Shown here: in pieces, positions 1 to 9,700 of the stretch
Numbering within the stretch: position 1 is the stretch's first letter
How the letters are laid out: every line of letters starts with the position of its first letter
Origin: Chaetomium olivaceum
Lineage: Eukaryota > Ascomycota > Sordariomycetes > Sordariales > Chaetomiaceae
Direction: 5' to 3'
Length of the DNA stretch: 64,000 bases
Assembly: GCA_039881045.1 (NCBI GenBank)
Contig: JAYWVB010000017.1
Span: 1 to 64,000, forward strand
The notes under the pieces: generated by a model
What the model saw: only the letters and a program-made list of their open reading frames with translations
Database searches by the model: none
Told to the model about the DNA's origin: nothing
Translations under genes and position numbers: made by a program

Positions 1-28
1 CCGCCGGCGCCGCGAGTCCGAGTCCGGC

Positions 29-3015
29 TTATGGTCGTCCGCCTCCTCCACATCCCCCGCCGAAGAGCGAGTCTGTCTCGGACATCTCAACGTCCCCGTC
101 GAAGAGCGAATCATGAGAGTCGTCCTCCTCTTCCATGTCTTGCTCGGGTGTGGCGCCCTGCTCGGCGGCTGTGGCGTTGTCTGCAGGGCTGGTGTTGTCC
201 GCAGGGATGGCGTTGTCTGCAGGGCTGGCGTTGTCTGCAGGGCTGGCAGGGGCGGCAGGGGCGGCAGAGTCCACAGGGTTTGCAGCAGCGTCCACCACCT
301 CGGGGCCGGGGCCGGGGGCTGGCTGCTGCCCGGGAGCTGGCTGCTGCCCGGGAGGCTTTGCAGCAGGGACGGTGGTGGGCTGTGTGGGCTGCTCGGGGAC
401 GGTGGGTTGCGTGGCCTGCGTGGGCCGTCCAGGGACGGTGAGCCGCGTAGGTTCCTGCGGGGGAGGATGCGCTGCGGAGGCTGCCCTTGCGTGGACTGCT
501 CGGGATGAGAGCTGCGGAGGCTGCGGAGGCTGCATGGACTGCATGGCCTGCGCGGGAGAGGGAGTGGGGGGTGCCGGTGCCGACTCCGCCACGTTTGGTG
601 TGGCTCTGGGCACACGACCCTGCTCCCAGATGTAAGCCCCTTGCGCCTCTGCCGAGGGATCCCAGACCGCGTCGAGGAAGGCGGAGGCCCCATCCTGCTC
701 CTCTTGACTAGGCGATGGAACGCCCAGGGCCAAGTCCATGGGGGCGTTGGGAGGTCCCGTTCCCCGCAACGCCGGGTCCACCAAAGCCGCAAAGTCCTCC
801 GACACAAAGTCCTCCGCCGACCCAGGCGCCGCTCCCGCTGCCGGTGCCGGTGGTGATGCCAGTGATGGTGCCGGTGGTGGTGCCGGTGGTGGTACCAGCT
901 GCAGATCCGCCGGGCACACATACAATTCCTGGGGGGCATCGGCGGCGGGGGCGGAGGGCGGCGACGGAAAGAGAGGAGCGGCGGGAGCCTGCGCGGGAGC
1001 CGGAGCCGCGACGGGGGGGCCGGACGCTACCGCAAAGCCCGCGGGGGTGCCGGTCTCCGCACCCGCAAAGTCCTGCACATGGTCAAGGGGCTTGAGCCCC
1101 ATGTCCATGTCCATGTCCATGTCCGGGAACGGGGCGTCAGCCATGTCGGTGTCGGGCGAGGACACGGCGAGAGGCGCCACACCGAAGGGGGAGGTGCCCG
1201 GCCCGCCGAGGAGGGGGGCACCGTTGAAATCCCAGTCGGCCGCAGGCTGCTGGTACGCCTGCCCGGAAAAGGCGGCAGAGACCTGGGGACCGGACCCGGG
1301 CCCGGGCAAGAAGGGGCTTGCAGGTGCAGTGGCACCAGCAGAGAGGAGTGTCTGCTGGGCCAGTTGCGGAGCGTGGAGGGCCGGGAGGCCGGGAGGGCGG
1401 GGCCGTACGGGAGGGCGTGGGCAGACGAGCCAGCCGCAAACTGCTGCTGGGGCATCTGCCCGGGGACAGGGAGGGCAGGGGAGGCAGCCGCAAACTGCTG
1501 GTACCCTTGTCCTTGGGGATGGACAAAGGGGCCAGGGGCAGGCAAGCCGGCCGCAGACCACTGGTACCCTTGTCCATTCCCCAGGACAAGGGGTGCGGCC
1601 CCGGGCTGAGAGCTGTGCGGCCCTTGTCCGGGGAAATGGACAGGGGCCGCGGGCGCGAGCTGCGGCGGCCATGCACCGGCACCAGCAGAGAGGGGTGGCT
1701 GCTGGGCCAGGTGTGGGCCGGAGACGCCCGAGAAAGCGAGGAACGGCGCCGGAGGAGGAAACGCGGCTGGGGGGCCAGCCGGGGCGAGAGCAGGCGCCAG
1801 GAGGGGAGCGGACGCCGGGGGCGGAGCGGACGCCGGGAGGGCAGCGGGCACCGGGGGGAGGAGCAGCCAGCGCAGCGTAGGCGGCGGCGGCGACGGGGGA
1901 GTGGGGGTACCCCCTGGCTTCGACCTTCGTGGCTTGACCGCCGTTGCTGCCGTCGTCGACCATGACGACTGTGCGCGCCTTTTTCGCTGGCTGGGCGAAA
2001 AAGTCGGGGCTGAGCCCCCAGGCCACGAGAGTGCTGCCCATGGGTTCCAGGCTCCGCGGGCGAGAAAGGGTGCGGGCGTCGGCCTCGGTGTAGTAAGCGG
2101 TCAGGCCCCATTCCTGACCGCAGATCGAGAACTTGATCCCTTTCTTGATCAAGCCGCCCTTCTTGGCATGGGCCTCACCGACAAGCGCGCCGAGATATTT
2201 CTCGTGCTTTGCCCGGTTTCGCTTTTCCTCTGCCTAGTCTAAAAGTTAGCAATCATTGTTTTCTATAGATGTATGCGTGTATGCGGGTATTGGCATGTAG
2301 GTGTGTGGGTGTGTGGGTGTAATGAGTGTGTATAGGTGTATATGTGTATGTGGGTATGTGGGTATATATGTGTGGGTGTGTGCATATATAAGTGTGTAGG
2401 TGTGTAGGTGTATAAGCGTGTGTAGGTGTATGAGTATATAGGTATATGAGTGTGTGTAGGTGTGTGGTGTGTGGGTGTATAAGTGTGTGTGGGTGTGTGG
2501 GTGTGTGGGTGTATGAGTGTGTAGGTGTATGAGTGTGTAAGTGTGTGGGTGTATGAGTGAGTATGTGTATAGGTGTATGAATGTGTGTGGGTGTATGAAT
2601 GTGTAGGTGCATGAGTGTATAGGTGTATGAATGTGTGTGGGTGTATATAAGTGTGTAGGTGTATGAGAGTGTGGGTGTGTGGGTGTATGAATGTGTAGGT
2701 GTATGAGTGTATAGGTATATGAGTGTGTATGTGTGTAGGTGTATGAGTGTGTGGGTGTGTGGGTGAGTGTGTAGGTGTGGCACAAAACGGTGAGTGAAGC
2801 CAGTTTCAAAGTTGGCTTAATGCCAACCTACTGAGATAACTGGGGGAACTAGAAAGGCATAGAAAAATACTTACGATATCCTCCGTGGTGAGGGTGGCTG
2901 CAGGGACATCGGTCTTCTCCCGGTAAACGTTGACACCGTGTCCCAGGTTTCGGCCGTCAGTCCACTGTAGACCGTCCCTCAGGCGCTGGAACTCGACGCC
3001 ATGGACATAGACCAT
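29..3015 (-). CDS. Uncharacterised Pro/Ala-rich protein, two exons
   Basis: I do not recognise this gene. Exon 1 is 2875-3015 (47 codons from the ATG at 3015, ending GATATC before donor GTAAGT). Exon 2 is 29-2233, entered after acceptor ACTAG with a GCTAAC branch site just upstream. Phase closes at 0 on both sides and the joined frame is 781 aa. The first ~120 residues are ordinary mixed sequence rich in Lys/Arg, with a well-formed stretch after the junction (AEEKRNRAKHEKYLGAL). The rest is Pro/Ala/Gln low complexity, with DMDMDMD at about 1100 and an acidic tail (EEEDD, DSLFDGD) before the stop. Between roughly 1380 and 1855 the frame turns Cys/Arg-rich while another minus frame reads Ala/Pro/Gln with GQG repeats, so two compensating single-base shifts are likely. 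It could be a disordered nuclear protein; no function is assigned. Confidence 0.6.
2234..2874 (-). other. 641-bp intron of the orphan gene, expanded by a minisatellite
   Basis: GT-AG intron between the two exons of the left-end gene. The donor is GTAAGT (2869-2874) and the acceptor ACTAG lies about 10 bases after a GCTAAC branch site. Most of its length is repeat; without the repeat it would be an ordinary ~130 bp fungal intron. Confidence 0.75.
2270..2779. repeat. TG-rich degenerate minisatellite
   Basis: About 510 bp built from short variants of GTGTGTAGGTGTATGA and GTGTGTGGGTGT on the + strand. The units are imperfect and mixed, so two minus-strand frames stay open as Thr/His/Tyr/Pro repeats; those are artefacts, not genes. 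It lies wholly inside the intron above. Confidence 0.9.
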
Positions 3016-4454
3016 GCCGCTTTGTGCCAAAATGGCGCCTTCTGACCGCCTTTCGAGGCGGGGGAGGGATCGGGCGACTACAGCTGCTTCTACTAGATAC
3101 GCAGCATCCTACGGCATTGTTAGTCAATGGGACTTACAGTTGGGTGGAGGGTGGGATGGACTTACAATTGTAGTCTCCACAAACCCGAAGAAGGTTGGTC
3201 GTGCCCAATCATGTGTGGACATGATGGGCGAGAAGGCCGAAAGAAAGGCCGAGAGGAGAGGAGAGAAGGGGAGACAAGAGAGGCAAGAAAGGCCAAAGAG
3301 AAGAGAAAGGCGAACAAGAGGGGCGAGCAAGGTCCACGAGGGAAGAATGCGGATAAGATGAGAAGGAAAATACCAGGAGGTTATGCCGGACCATGCCTTG
3401 AATCTATGTTGCGGGCTCGCGATCGGACCCCTTTTTAAGAGTCACATATTGGAGTTGCCACCATGCGCTATGGTAATTCTCACCAGTGAAGATGTTGAAA
3501 GACGTGGATATCCTGTGTTCATGTGTTGAGGCACTCGTCATGTTGCCTACAGGTTATCGAATCCTTTTTCCGTCGTGGCTCGGACACCCTCAAGCAACAC
3601 GCTATTTCAACGGCCATCAGGGCAATTTACTTGCAAAAAGAAGCATTTCCACAATCTACAATCTCCGTAGTATATGTGTTTGATTTTTTTGGGAGATTTA
3701 CTGCAGTCCTGCGCTGGAAATCGACGAATTCCCAAGCAGTGTCGCACGCTGGATCCGGGAAAAGAATGCCCCTTAACAACCCCCAACCGCACATGCACAG
3801 AACCTTATATTTAGGCAACATAGTTTATTCAGGGCCAGACCCTTTACTGGAACCAACTCAGAGGCAAAAACCCGCTTCTATTAGTACCTGATTGTTTAAA
3901 CGTAGATGCTCGGGCTTCTGCTCATAGGCGACAAGAGATCCATGCTGTCGCTCCTAGGTACAGGTGCTCGGTTTCTACTCACAGGCAATAACTTGAAGAA
4001 ATCCATGTCGTCGCCCCGGATACAGAGGCGTACATGATGCCACATAGATTCCGGGCCGCGCGGTTGCGATTATGTGAGAGTTGTCGGTGAGTGTGCTGCA
4101 AGCACCTAATCCGTCTTGGGGCTTTTTTGACAAAACATGCTATACTTGAATTTCCAAATTACGGTAAAGAAGAAAAGGGGGGGACGGGTGGATGTACCTA
4201 TATACAGCTGGATTGAAAGCACTCCGAAATGAGAGCACCACGCAAGGACTTGCTATTACAGACATAGCACTTTTGCAGAATTTGAACATACTACGTACTT
4301 AAAGGTTGTAGAAATATTAGTATCTAATGCGGAGGGTGAATATTTGAATTTCTCCCAACACTTTCTAGCATAATGTCTGGAAAAAGGTGGTCACTGAAGG
4401 ACAGCAAACTTCCCCAAATACCAAATATAAGCACCTTTTCGCCTCACAGCTATC
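3016..4454. other. Intergenic, no gene seen
   Basis: Upstream flank of the orphan gene. It holds a purine-rich tract (about 3225-3340, mostly G and A on the + strand) and AT-rich sequence after 3600. Short open frames here are patchy and match nothing I recognise. Confidence 0.6.
4425..4430 (+). promoter_or_regulatory. TATA box of the 5S rRNA gene
   Basis: TATAAG sits about 25-30 bases upstream of the 5S start at 4455. Neurospora 5S genes are known to need a TATA element near this position, which supports the 5S call. Confidence 0.6.
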
Positions 4455-4573
4455 ACATACGATCATATCTGCTTGAAAATACGGGATCCCGTCCGCTCTG
4501 CCCGAGTCAAACAAGTAAGGGCTAGATCATTAGTTGGGTTGGTGATGACTAGCGAATTCCTGGTGTTGTATGT
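4455..4573 (+). rRNA. 5S ribosomal RNA gene, dispersed and divergent copy
   Basis: The segment is 119 nt, the right length for 5S. It starts ACATACGATC and ends GTTGTATGT, which pair as helix I. The conserved GGATCCCGTCCGCTCT block (helix III/loop C) is intact, and GTTGGGT and the GCGAAT element near the 3' half are present. A five-T run at 4573-4577 follows as Pol III terminator and a TATA element lies about 30 bases upstream. Pezizomycotina usually carry 5S genes singly dispersed, as here. Several positions look like C-to-T or G-to-A changes against the 5S sequences I remember (for example GATCAT for GACCAT, GGTTGGTGATGACTAG for GGTCGGTGACGACCAG). The paired arms mostly still pair, so it may be a functional variant or a mildly RIP-mutated pseudogene. 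Confidence 0.85.
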
Positions 4574-4577
4574 TTTT
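4573..4577 (+). terminator. Pol III T-run terminator of the 5S gene
   Basis: Five consecutive T residues begin at the last base of the 5S segment, the usual RNA polymerase III stop signal. Confidence 0.6.
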
Positions 4578-4751
4578 GATTTATTCTTGGCTTCCCGCCC
4601 AAGGTTTTTCAAACACATATTATCCACATCATTAACAATATAATAAGCCCAGATTCCACGAGTTTCGAGTCATTTAGTAGGTACATATATGATGAGTACT
4701 TGAAGTGCGCATTGGTATAGGTTCGCTTAGATAGGGAGTTTAGCTTTACCT

Positions 4752-4756
4752 ATTTC
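4752..4756. repeat. Left target site duplication (ATTTC)
   Basis: ATTTC directly precedes the 5' LTR and recurs directly after the 3' LTR at 10890-10894. A 5-bp duplication is the usual size for Ty1/copia integration. Confidence 0.95.
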
Positions 4757-4972
4757 TGTTGGATTCGCCATATGGAACTGTCTTGCGGAAACCAGTGTTG
4801 GAAGTTGTGGCGCTTGAAACACGGAAGCCTGGTTGCCGATGCTTTAGTGTCAGAGGTGTTCCAGAGGCTGAACAAGAAGCTATTAAAAGGAGGCCAGGGC
4901 GATGCCCGCCACTGAGAGAAAAATCAATCAATTCTTTCTCCCCATCTTTCCGTCTGAATGTCGTTTCCAACA
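4757..4972 (+). repeat. 5' LTR of the copia element
   Basis: 216 bp with TGTTGGA/TCCAACA terminal inverted repeats. It looks identical to the 3' LTR, and the short frames each LTR encodes match residue for residue. Confidence 0.97.
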
Positions 4973-4991
4973 ATTAACAGTCAGATTCCGC
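4973..4991 (+). other. Putative primer binding site, half tRNA-Asn type
   Basis: ATTAACAGTCAGATTCCGC begins at the first base after the 5' LTR. It lacks the TGG expected of a site pairing with a tRNA 3' end. Its first 13 bases are complementary to CTGACTGTTAAT, the form I expect for the anticodon arm of a fungal tRNA-Asn(GUU). Copia-group elements are known to prime from tRNA halves cut in the anticodon loop, usually initiator Met. Use of Asn is inference and depends on the tRNA sequence of this genome. Confidence 0.45.
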
Positions 4992-5019
4992 ACAACGATC
5001 ACAAGCCGTTGCGTTACAC

Positions 5020-5020
<1 letters not shown>

Positions 5021-5057
<37 letters not shown>
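5021..5057 (+). repeat. 37-base A run in the retrotransposon leader
   Basis: An uninterrupted run of 37 A residues between the primer site and the gag start at 5153. It is not coding. It may be slippage growth, a polymerase artefact, or a captured poly(A). Confidence 0.9.
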
Positions 5058-5060
<3 letters not shown>

Positions 5061-5152
5061 CATCGGATACGACAGTCAGACCTCCTTATTCGAAATCTTC
5101 GACCAATTAGATCCTACCATTTTCACCATTTTCGACCATTCCAACCGCCATT

Positions 5153-6532
5153 ATGCCCACAGGCTCGGACTACGAATACACCAAGTTCAACAAGCCTAGC
5201 GACTGGGATGAGTGGAGCGAAGCCTATGAGGAGAAAGCTAAGCACGCTGGAATCCTTGACAACGTCCATCCAAACCGCAAACTGAGAAAGCCCTGGCCAA
5301 CCGAGCCAGTCGTACCTCAATTCGACGACTTTCAGAAGAAGCAACCCCGCCGTGTCGCTCGAAGCTCCGACAACAACGACGATCCACCAGAGACGAGCGG
5401 AGCTGGTACCGAAGACGTCAACCGAAATGCCACTCGAAGGCGTGTCGCTGCTGCTGCCAGAACCGGGACATCCGGAAGATCCCAAACTGCCGGAAGATCA
5501 CACACCGAATCTAGCAATCCGGACGATGATCACACACCACCCACAAGCGATCACGAAGAAGACGAGGATTCAGAAACCAATACGCCCAAGGCCACTCAGT
5601 TCTCAGATCTCACTGCTCTCGGCCAAACGGATTGGAAGGCAGCTTTCGAACTATACAAGGAAAACAAGGGCACCTACTACGCCAAGACTGCTGCTAGATC
5701 CAAATTCCACGATTGGATCCTCAAGAGCATCGGGCCGAACTATCGTCACGTCACGAAGGGCAAGGATATACCAGACATCTATCAAGCACTCAAGGAGCAG
5801 TGGCTTCCGTTCAAGCGGACGATCAACAGGGACCTCAGATCTGAATATTCGAGCCATCTGAATCAGATCAAGAACTTCGAACGCAGGCTAGGAGATTGGG
5901 CTATTCGTTGGCAAAACCTGGTCAGCGAAGGGATTGAGCAAAATATACCACAGATAGCTACGCCTAGCTCGTGGTACGACGACCTCACGGACGCCTTGAA
6001 GGAGATCAGAGATGGAAAGACTTGGACCCTAGGAGAGCTAGCAACCCTGGAAGAAGATATCCTCGAAGGAAACTTCTCACACAACCAAGTGGCTGCCCGA
6101 ATGCAGTCAGCGATCGGTGGAAAGATCAAGGACAACAAGAAGCGTGGAAGGATCGAAGCTGGTTTTCCGGTCCTCCACGGTAGGGATGCCGATAAGCCGG
6201 AGGAAACAGGGAAAGAACGCCGCCGCCGACGAGGACACCAGAGCAAAGACGAGCACCAGGAAGCCAGGCAACCACGAGATACGAAAGAAAACTCGCCATC
6301 ACGACCACCCAAGAAGATTCGATCAAATGGAGACCGCTGCGAAGTCTGCTTGCAATACGGCCACAAGCTCGACAAGTGCTATTACACCTATTCAGCAGAC
6401 GAAGAAACCCCGGATTGGTTCGAGGACAGCAAGAGCGTTGTGATTGAAGATAGGGTAGCCAAGATGTTGGAATTCGACAAGCAGCTCGCCGAGAAGGTCA
6501 GAAAGGCGCGCGAAAGACGGAAGATGTTATGA
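5153..6532 (+). CDS. Retrotransposon Gag protein
   Basis: 459 aa from the ATG at 5153 to TGA at 6530-6532. The N-terminus is polar; residues ~160-310 form the helical copia gag region (with GWAIRWQNL-like character near residue 247). A basic segment leads to a CCHC zinc knuckle around residues 395-410, of the form C-x2-C-x4-H-x4-C (CEVCLQYGHKLDKC), which binds the element RNA. Gag would assemble the virus-like particle in the cytoplasm. The frame ends just before the protease, which is read in the +1 frame after a further TAG at 6534, so Gag-Pol cannot be made here by one simple shift. Confidence 0.93.
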   Translation: MPTGSDYEYTKFNKPSDWDEWSEAYEEKAKHAGILDNVHPNRKLRKPWPTEPVVPQFDDFQKKQPRRVARSSDNNDDPPETSGAGTEDVNRNATRRRVAAAARTGTSGRSQTAGRSHTESSNPDDDHTPPTSDHEEDEDSETNTPKATQFSDLTALGQTDWKAAFELYKENKGTYYAKTAARSKFHDWILKSIGPNYRHVTKGKDIPDIYQALKEQWLPFKRTINRDLRSEYSSHLNQIKNFERRLGDWAIRWQNLVSEGIEQNIPQIATPSSWYDDLTDALKEIRDGKTWTLGELATLEEDILEGNFSHNQVAARMQSAIGGKIKDNKKRGRIEAGFPVLHGRDADKPEETGKERRRRRGHQSKDEHQEARQPRDTKENSPSRPPKKIRSNGDRCEVCLQYGHKLDKCYYTYSADEETPDWFEDSKSVVIEDRVAKMLEFDKQLAEKVRKARERRKML

Positions 6533-6536
6533 CTAG

Positions 6537-6745
6537 CCGCCGTTCAAATCCGAGGCAGCACTCATCGCCGCACTAACCAAACCTATCCGCAACAAACGTA
6601 CCAGAGCTCGATTCTTACGATCCAAAGCAGCTCTGAGCGCCAGCACCTACCCTCTTCGAAACTCAGCGATTGTGGATTCCGGTACGACGATTCACATCTT
6701 CAACAACCCAGACGGTTCAGGAACCTTCGACCGGCACCGGCAGGA
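6537..6745 (+). pseudogene. Retrotransposon protease segment, out of frame with gag and pol
   Basis: Read from 6537 in the frame one base ahead of gag, this gives a copia-like linker and then IVDSGTTIHIFN, the aspartic protease active site (Asp-Ser-Gly at about 6675-6683). The frame fails soon after 6740, and the conserved continuation (PAPAGDFVYTGD, then PILGYGEV) is in the gag/pol frame. The coding sequence therefore moves +1 near 6533 and -1 near 6730-6740. Two compensating single-base changes, or recoding, would explain it. Confidence 0.75.
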
Positions 6746-6772
6746 GATTTTGTCTACACTGGCGATACCGAA

Positions 6773-9700
6773 GTGCCGATCCTTGGGTATGGAGAAGTCA
6801 TAATCAAGACGAAGAGTAAGTCCCGTTCTCGGTGGCTACTACTCGAAGACGTAGCCTACTGCGAAGACTTTGCTTGCAACCTGGTATCGTTACGCCAGCT
6901 TCACAAGAAAGGTTTCTATTGGGACAACAATCCACCAAGCAACTGCCTCCGAAGGAAGGATGGTTCAGTCCTCTGTGAGCTATCCGATCAATATGGCCAA
7001 TTCGTGATCGAAGACGTTCCTTTCGAAACACATTCAGCATTCCACGCTCACGCAGCGTTCCACACGGATCGGAAGACGAGCTGGACCGGCCGGCCAACAA
7101 GCGACGGCACCGGCAAGTTATGGCATGGCCGTCTTGGCCATCCAGGTGCTGTGGCACTCGCACATCTACAAGTATCAACAGCCGGAGCCAGATTACGAGG
7201 ACCAGCCAGTTACGAATGCCCTGCGTGTGGCGAAGCAAAAGCGAAGCGCAAGATCCGCCGTCAGCTCCGCAAAATTCCTCACAAGGTTGGGGAGCGATTC
7301 GCAGTCGACTTCCTCGACCTAGCCCCAAGTCAGAAAGGTTTCAATTCGGTTATGCTCTTTACAGAACGGAAGAGTGGATACGTCTTTGACCTCTATCTCA
7401 CCGAACGAAAGACGCCCACTCTTATGGCTGCGATCAACCACTTTCTGAAGGCCATGGAACGTCAGTATGGTCTACAGATCAAAGCTATTGAGTGCGACGA
7501 CGAGTTGATGCGATCCAAAGCCCTGGAAAGCTTCTGGAAGTCCAAGGGTATGCGGATTGAGCGTTGTGCGCCAAATACGCAAGCTCAAAATGGAGGCGCA
7601 GAACGCTCAGGGGGTGTGATTAAGCTAAAAGCAAAAGCTATGCGCGCTGCGGCTCGTCTGCCAGAAATACTATGGGTTGAGATCTACAAGGCTGCTGCGG
7701 TGTATCTTTACAACCGAACCCCGAAAAAGAGACAAGATTGGAGTTCCCCATACGAGGTATTCCACACCTTTCTGGCTACAAGAGACGGAATTCCCAATCC
7801 AGAGAGGAAACCCCAGCTTTCACACCTTCGGAACTACGGTTGCCGCGCGTACGCTTTGACGACCGAAGCTATGCTCAAGAAAGACAGGTTGTTCAAGCTA
7901 AGACCCAACGCGTGGATCGGATATCTTGTGGGCTACGAATCGACGAATATCTATCGGATTTGGAACCCTAAGACGAACGATATAGTCCGAGTGCGCGATG
8001 TGAGCTTCAACGAAGATGAGCTATTTTCTGGAAGCCTGGAGCAGTTCAAGGACGACCTTTTGAGCGTTACCAACGACGAAATGGAGGCACTTCTTAAAGA
8101 GTGCTCTCTACCACCGCTGAGCGCCGAGAATCGGATGGCCAGCGACGACCTTACCACACAAGAAGAAGATGAGGAGACAATCCTTGACTGTATCGTTGTG
8201 GGGGGTAAAGACTCTGATAAGATGTCAGAGCATGATGGTTCTGGGGGAGAAGACTCTGATAAGATGTCAGAGCATGATGGTTCTGGGGGAGAAGACTCTG
8301 ATAAGATGTCAGAGCATGATGATTCTGGCGTCGAGGACGAGGAAATGCAGGAAGCGCCGGATCCGGAAGAAGAAGTTCAAGAAAAAGAACTTGATCAGTA
8401 CTCTTCCGCGATCCTAGATCCGCTACTAACACCTGGGAACACTCCTCCTCCGCCAACGGCGCTCTTTGCAGCAGCCTTCTCCTCACTCACGCTTGAAGAA
8501 TATTTCCAAGCTGGTGGGATGCCCCAAGAAGGGAAGAATCCTGAGATAGGATTGACCTCACTCACGCTTGAAGAATATTTCCAAGCTGGTGGGATGCCCC
8601 AAGAAGGGAAGAATCCTGAGATAGGATTGACCTCACTCACGCTTGAAGAATATTTCCAAGCTGGTGGGATGCCCCAAGAAGGGAAGAATCCTAAAGCAGG
8701 TTTATTCGGCAGCGTTTACGCGCCAAGTGAAAAATCTACGATAGATGCGAGCAATCGCACTATTAACGCATGGCAAGCGGCGTTCAGCGCAGGGCGTCAT
8801 GCAGCGAAGATCGCTGTTCTTGACGGCCAGGCTGTGGATAAGCACACACTGCGCAAGGAGCTTGACTATCGCCGAATCTCGTCAAGAAGGCGTCGGCAGC
8901 TGGCTCGCCACGAGGCCGCGATGATGACTGCTAAGGAATCTCCCCTTATGGTTCAGACTGCTGCTAACGGAAAATACCACAGAAGAGATCTTCCCCGACC
9001 ACCAAATGGCTATAAAGAGCTCAAGAGGCATCCGCTGGCTAAGTGGTTCGTTGAGGGTATGGAAGTCCATATGCAGAGCCATCGCGAGATGAGGTCGTTC
9101 GAGAAGTGCCACCGGAGCCTTGCCAAAAACGCACAAGTCCTCGATTGCATGTGGGTATATACCTACAAATTCGACAAACACGGCTATTTGCTCAAGGTTA
9201 AGGCGCGGCTCGTGGTCAGGGGCGATCAACAAGCTAAGACTACGCTCGAGAATACCTACGCCTCGACCCTCGCCGGCAAGTCGTTCCGCACGTTGATGGC
9301 GATAGCGGCTCGTTTCGACCTTGAGCTGATCCAGTGGGACGTTGTCAACGCCTTTGTGCACGCCAAGCTACCGTACGACGTTTTTATGAAGCTTCCGCCT
9401 GGATTTTCGGAGGAAAACATGGTCTTGAAGCTCAAGAAGGCGTTATATGGGCTTAGAGAGTCGCCCCTGTTGTGGCAGAAGGACTTCACGGCAACCCTAC
9501 GACTCCAAGGCTTCAATCCAGTACCCCACGAACCTTGCTGCTGGATTAAGAATGGCGTGATCATCTTCTTCTACGTGGACGATATTGTGGTCGCCTACCG
9601 TAAGGAGAATGAGGATGCCGCCAAAGCAGAGACGGTCGCTCTAAGATCACAGTACTCGCTACAAGGTGGCAGTGAACTACAGTGGTTTCTGGGCGTTGCA

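Noticed and set aside
1500..1660. Repeated near-palindromes such as CCCTTGTCC with GGACAAGGG that could form hairpins
   Set aside because: They coincide with the GQG peptide repeats of the orphan gene and are explained by repeated coding units.
738..1880. Long open frames on the + strand opposite the orphan gene
   Set aside because: GC-rich low-complexity DNA keeps all frames open; these have no start context, splice signals or recognisable sequence.
2246..2809. Two long minus-strand frames of Thr/His/Tyr/Pro repeats
   Set aside because: They are translations of the TG minisatellite inside an intron and change frame with the repeat unit.
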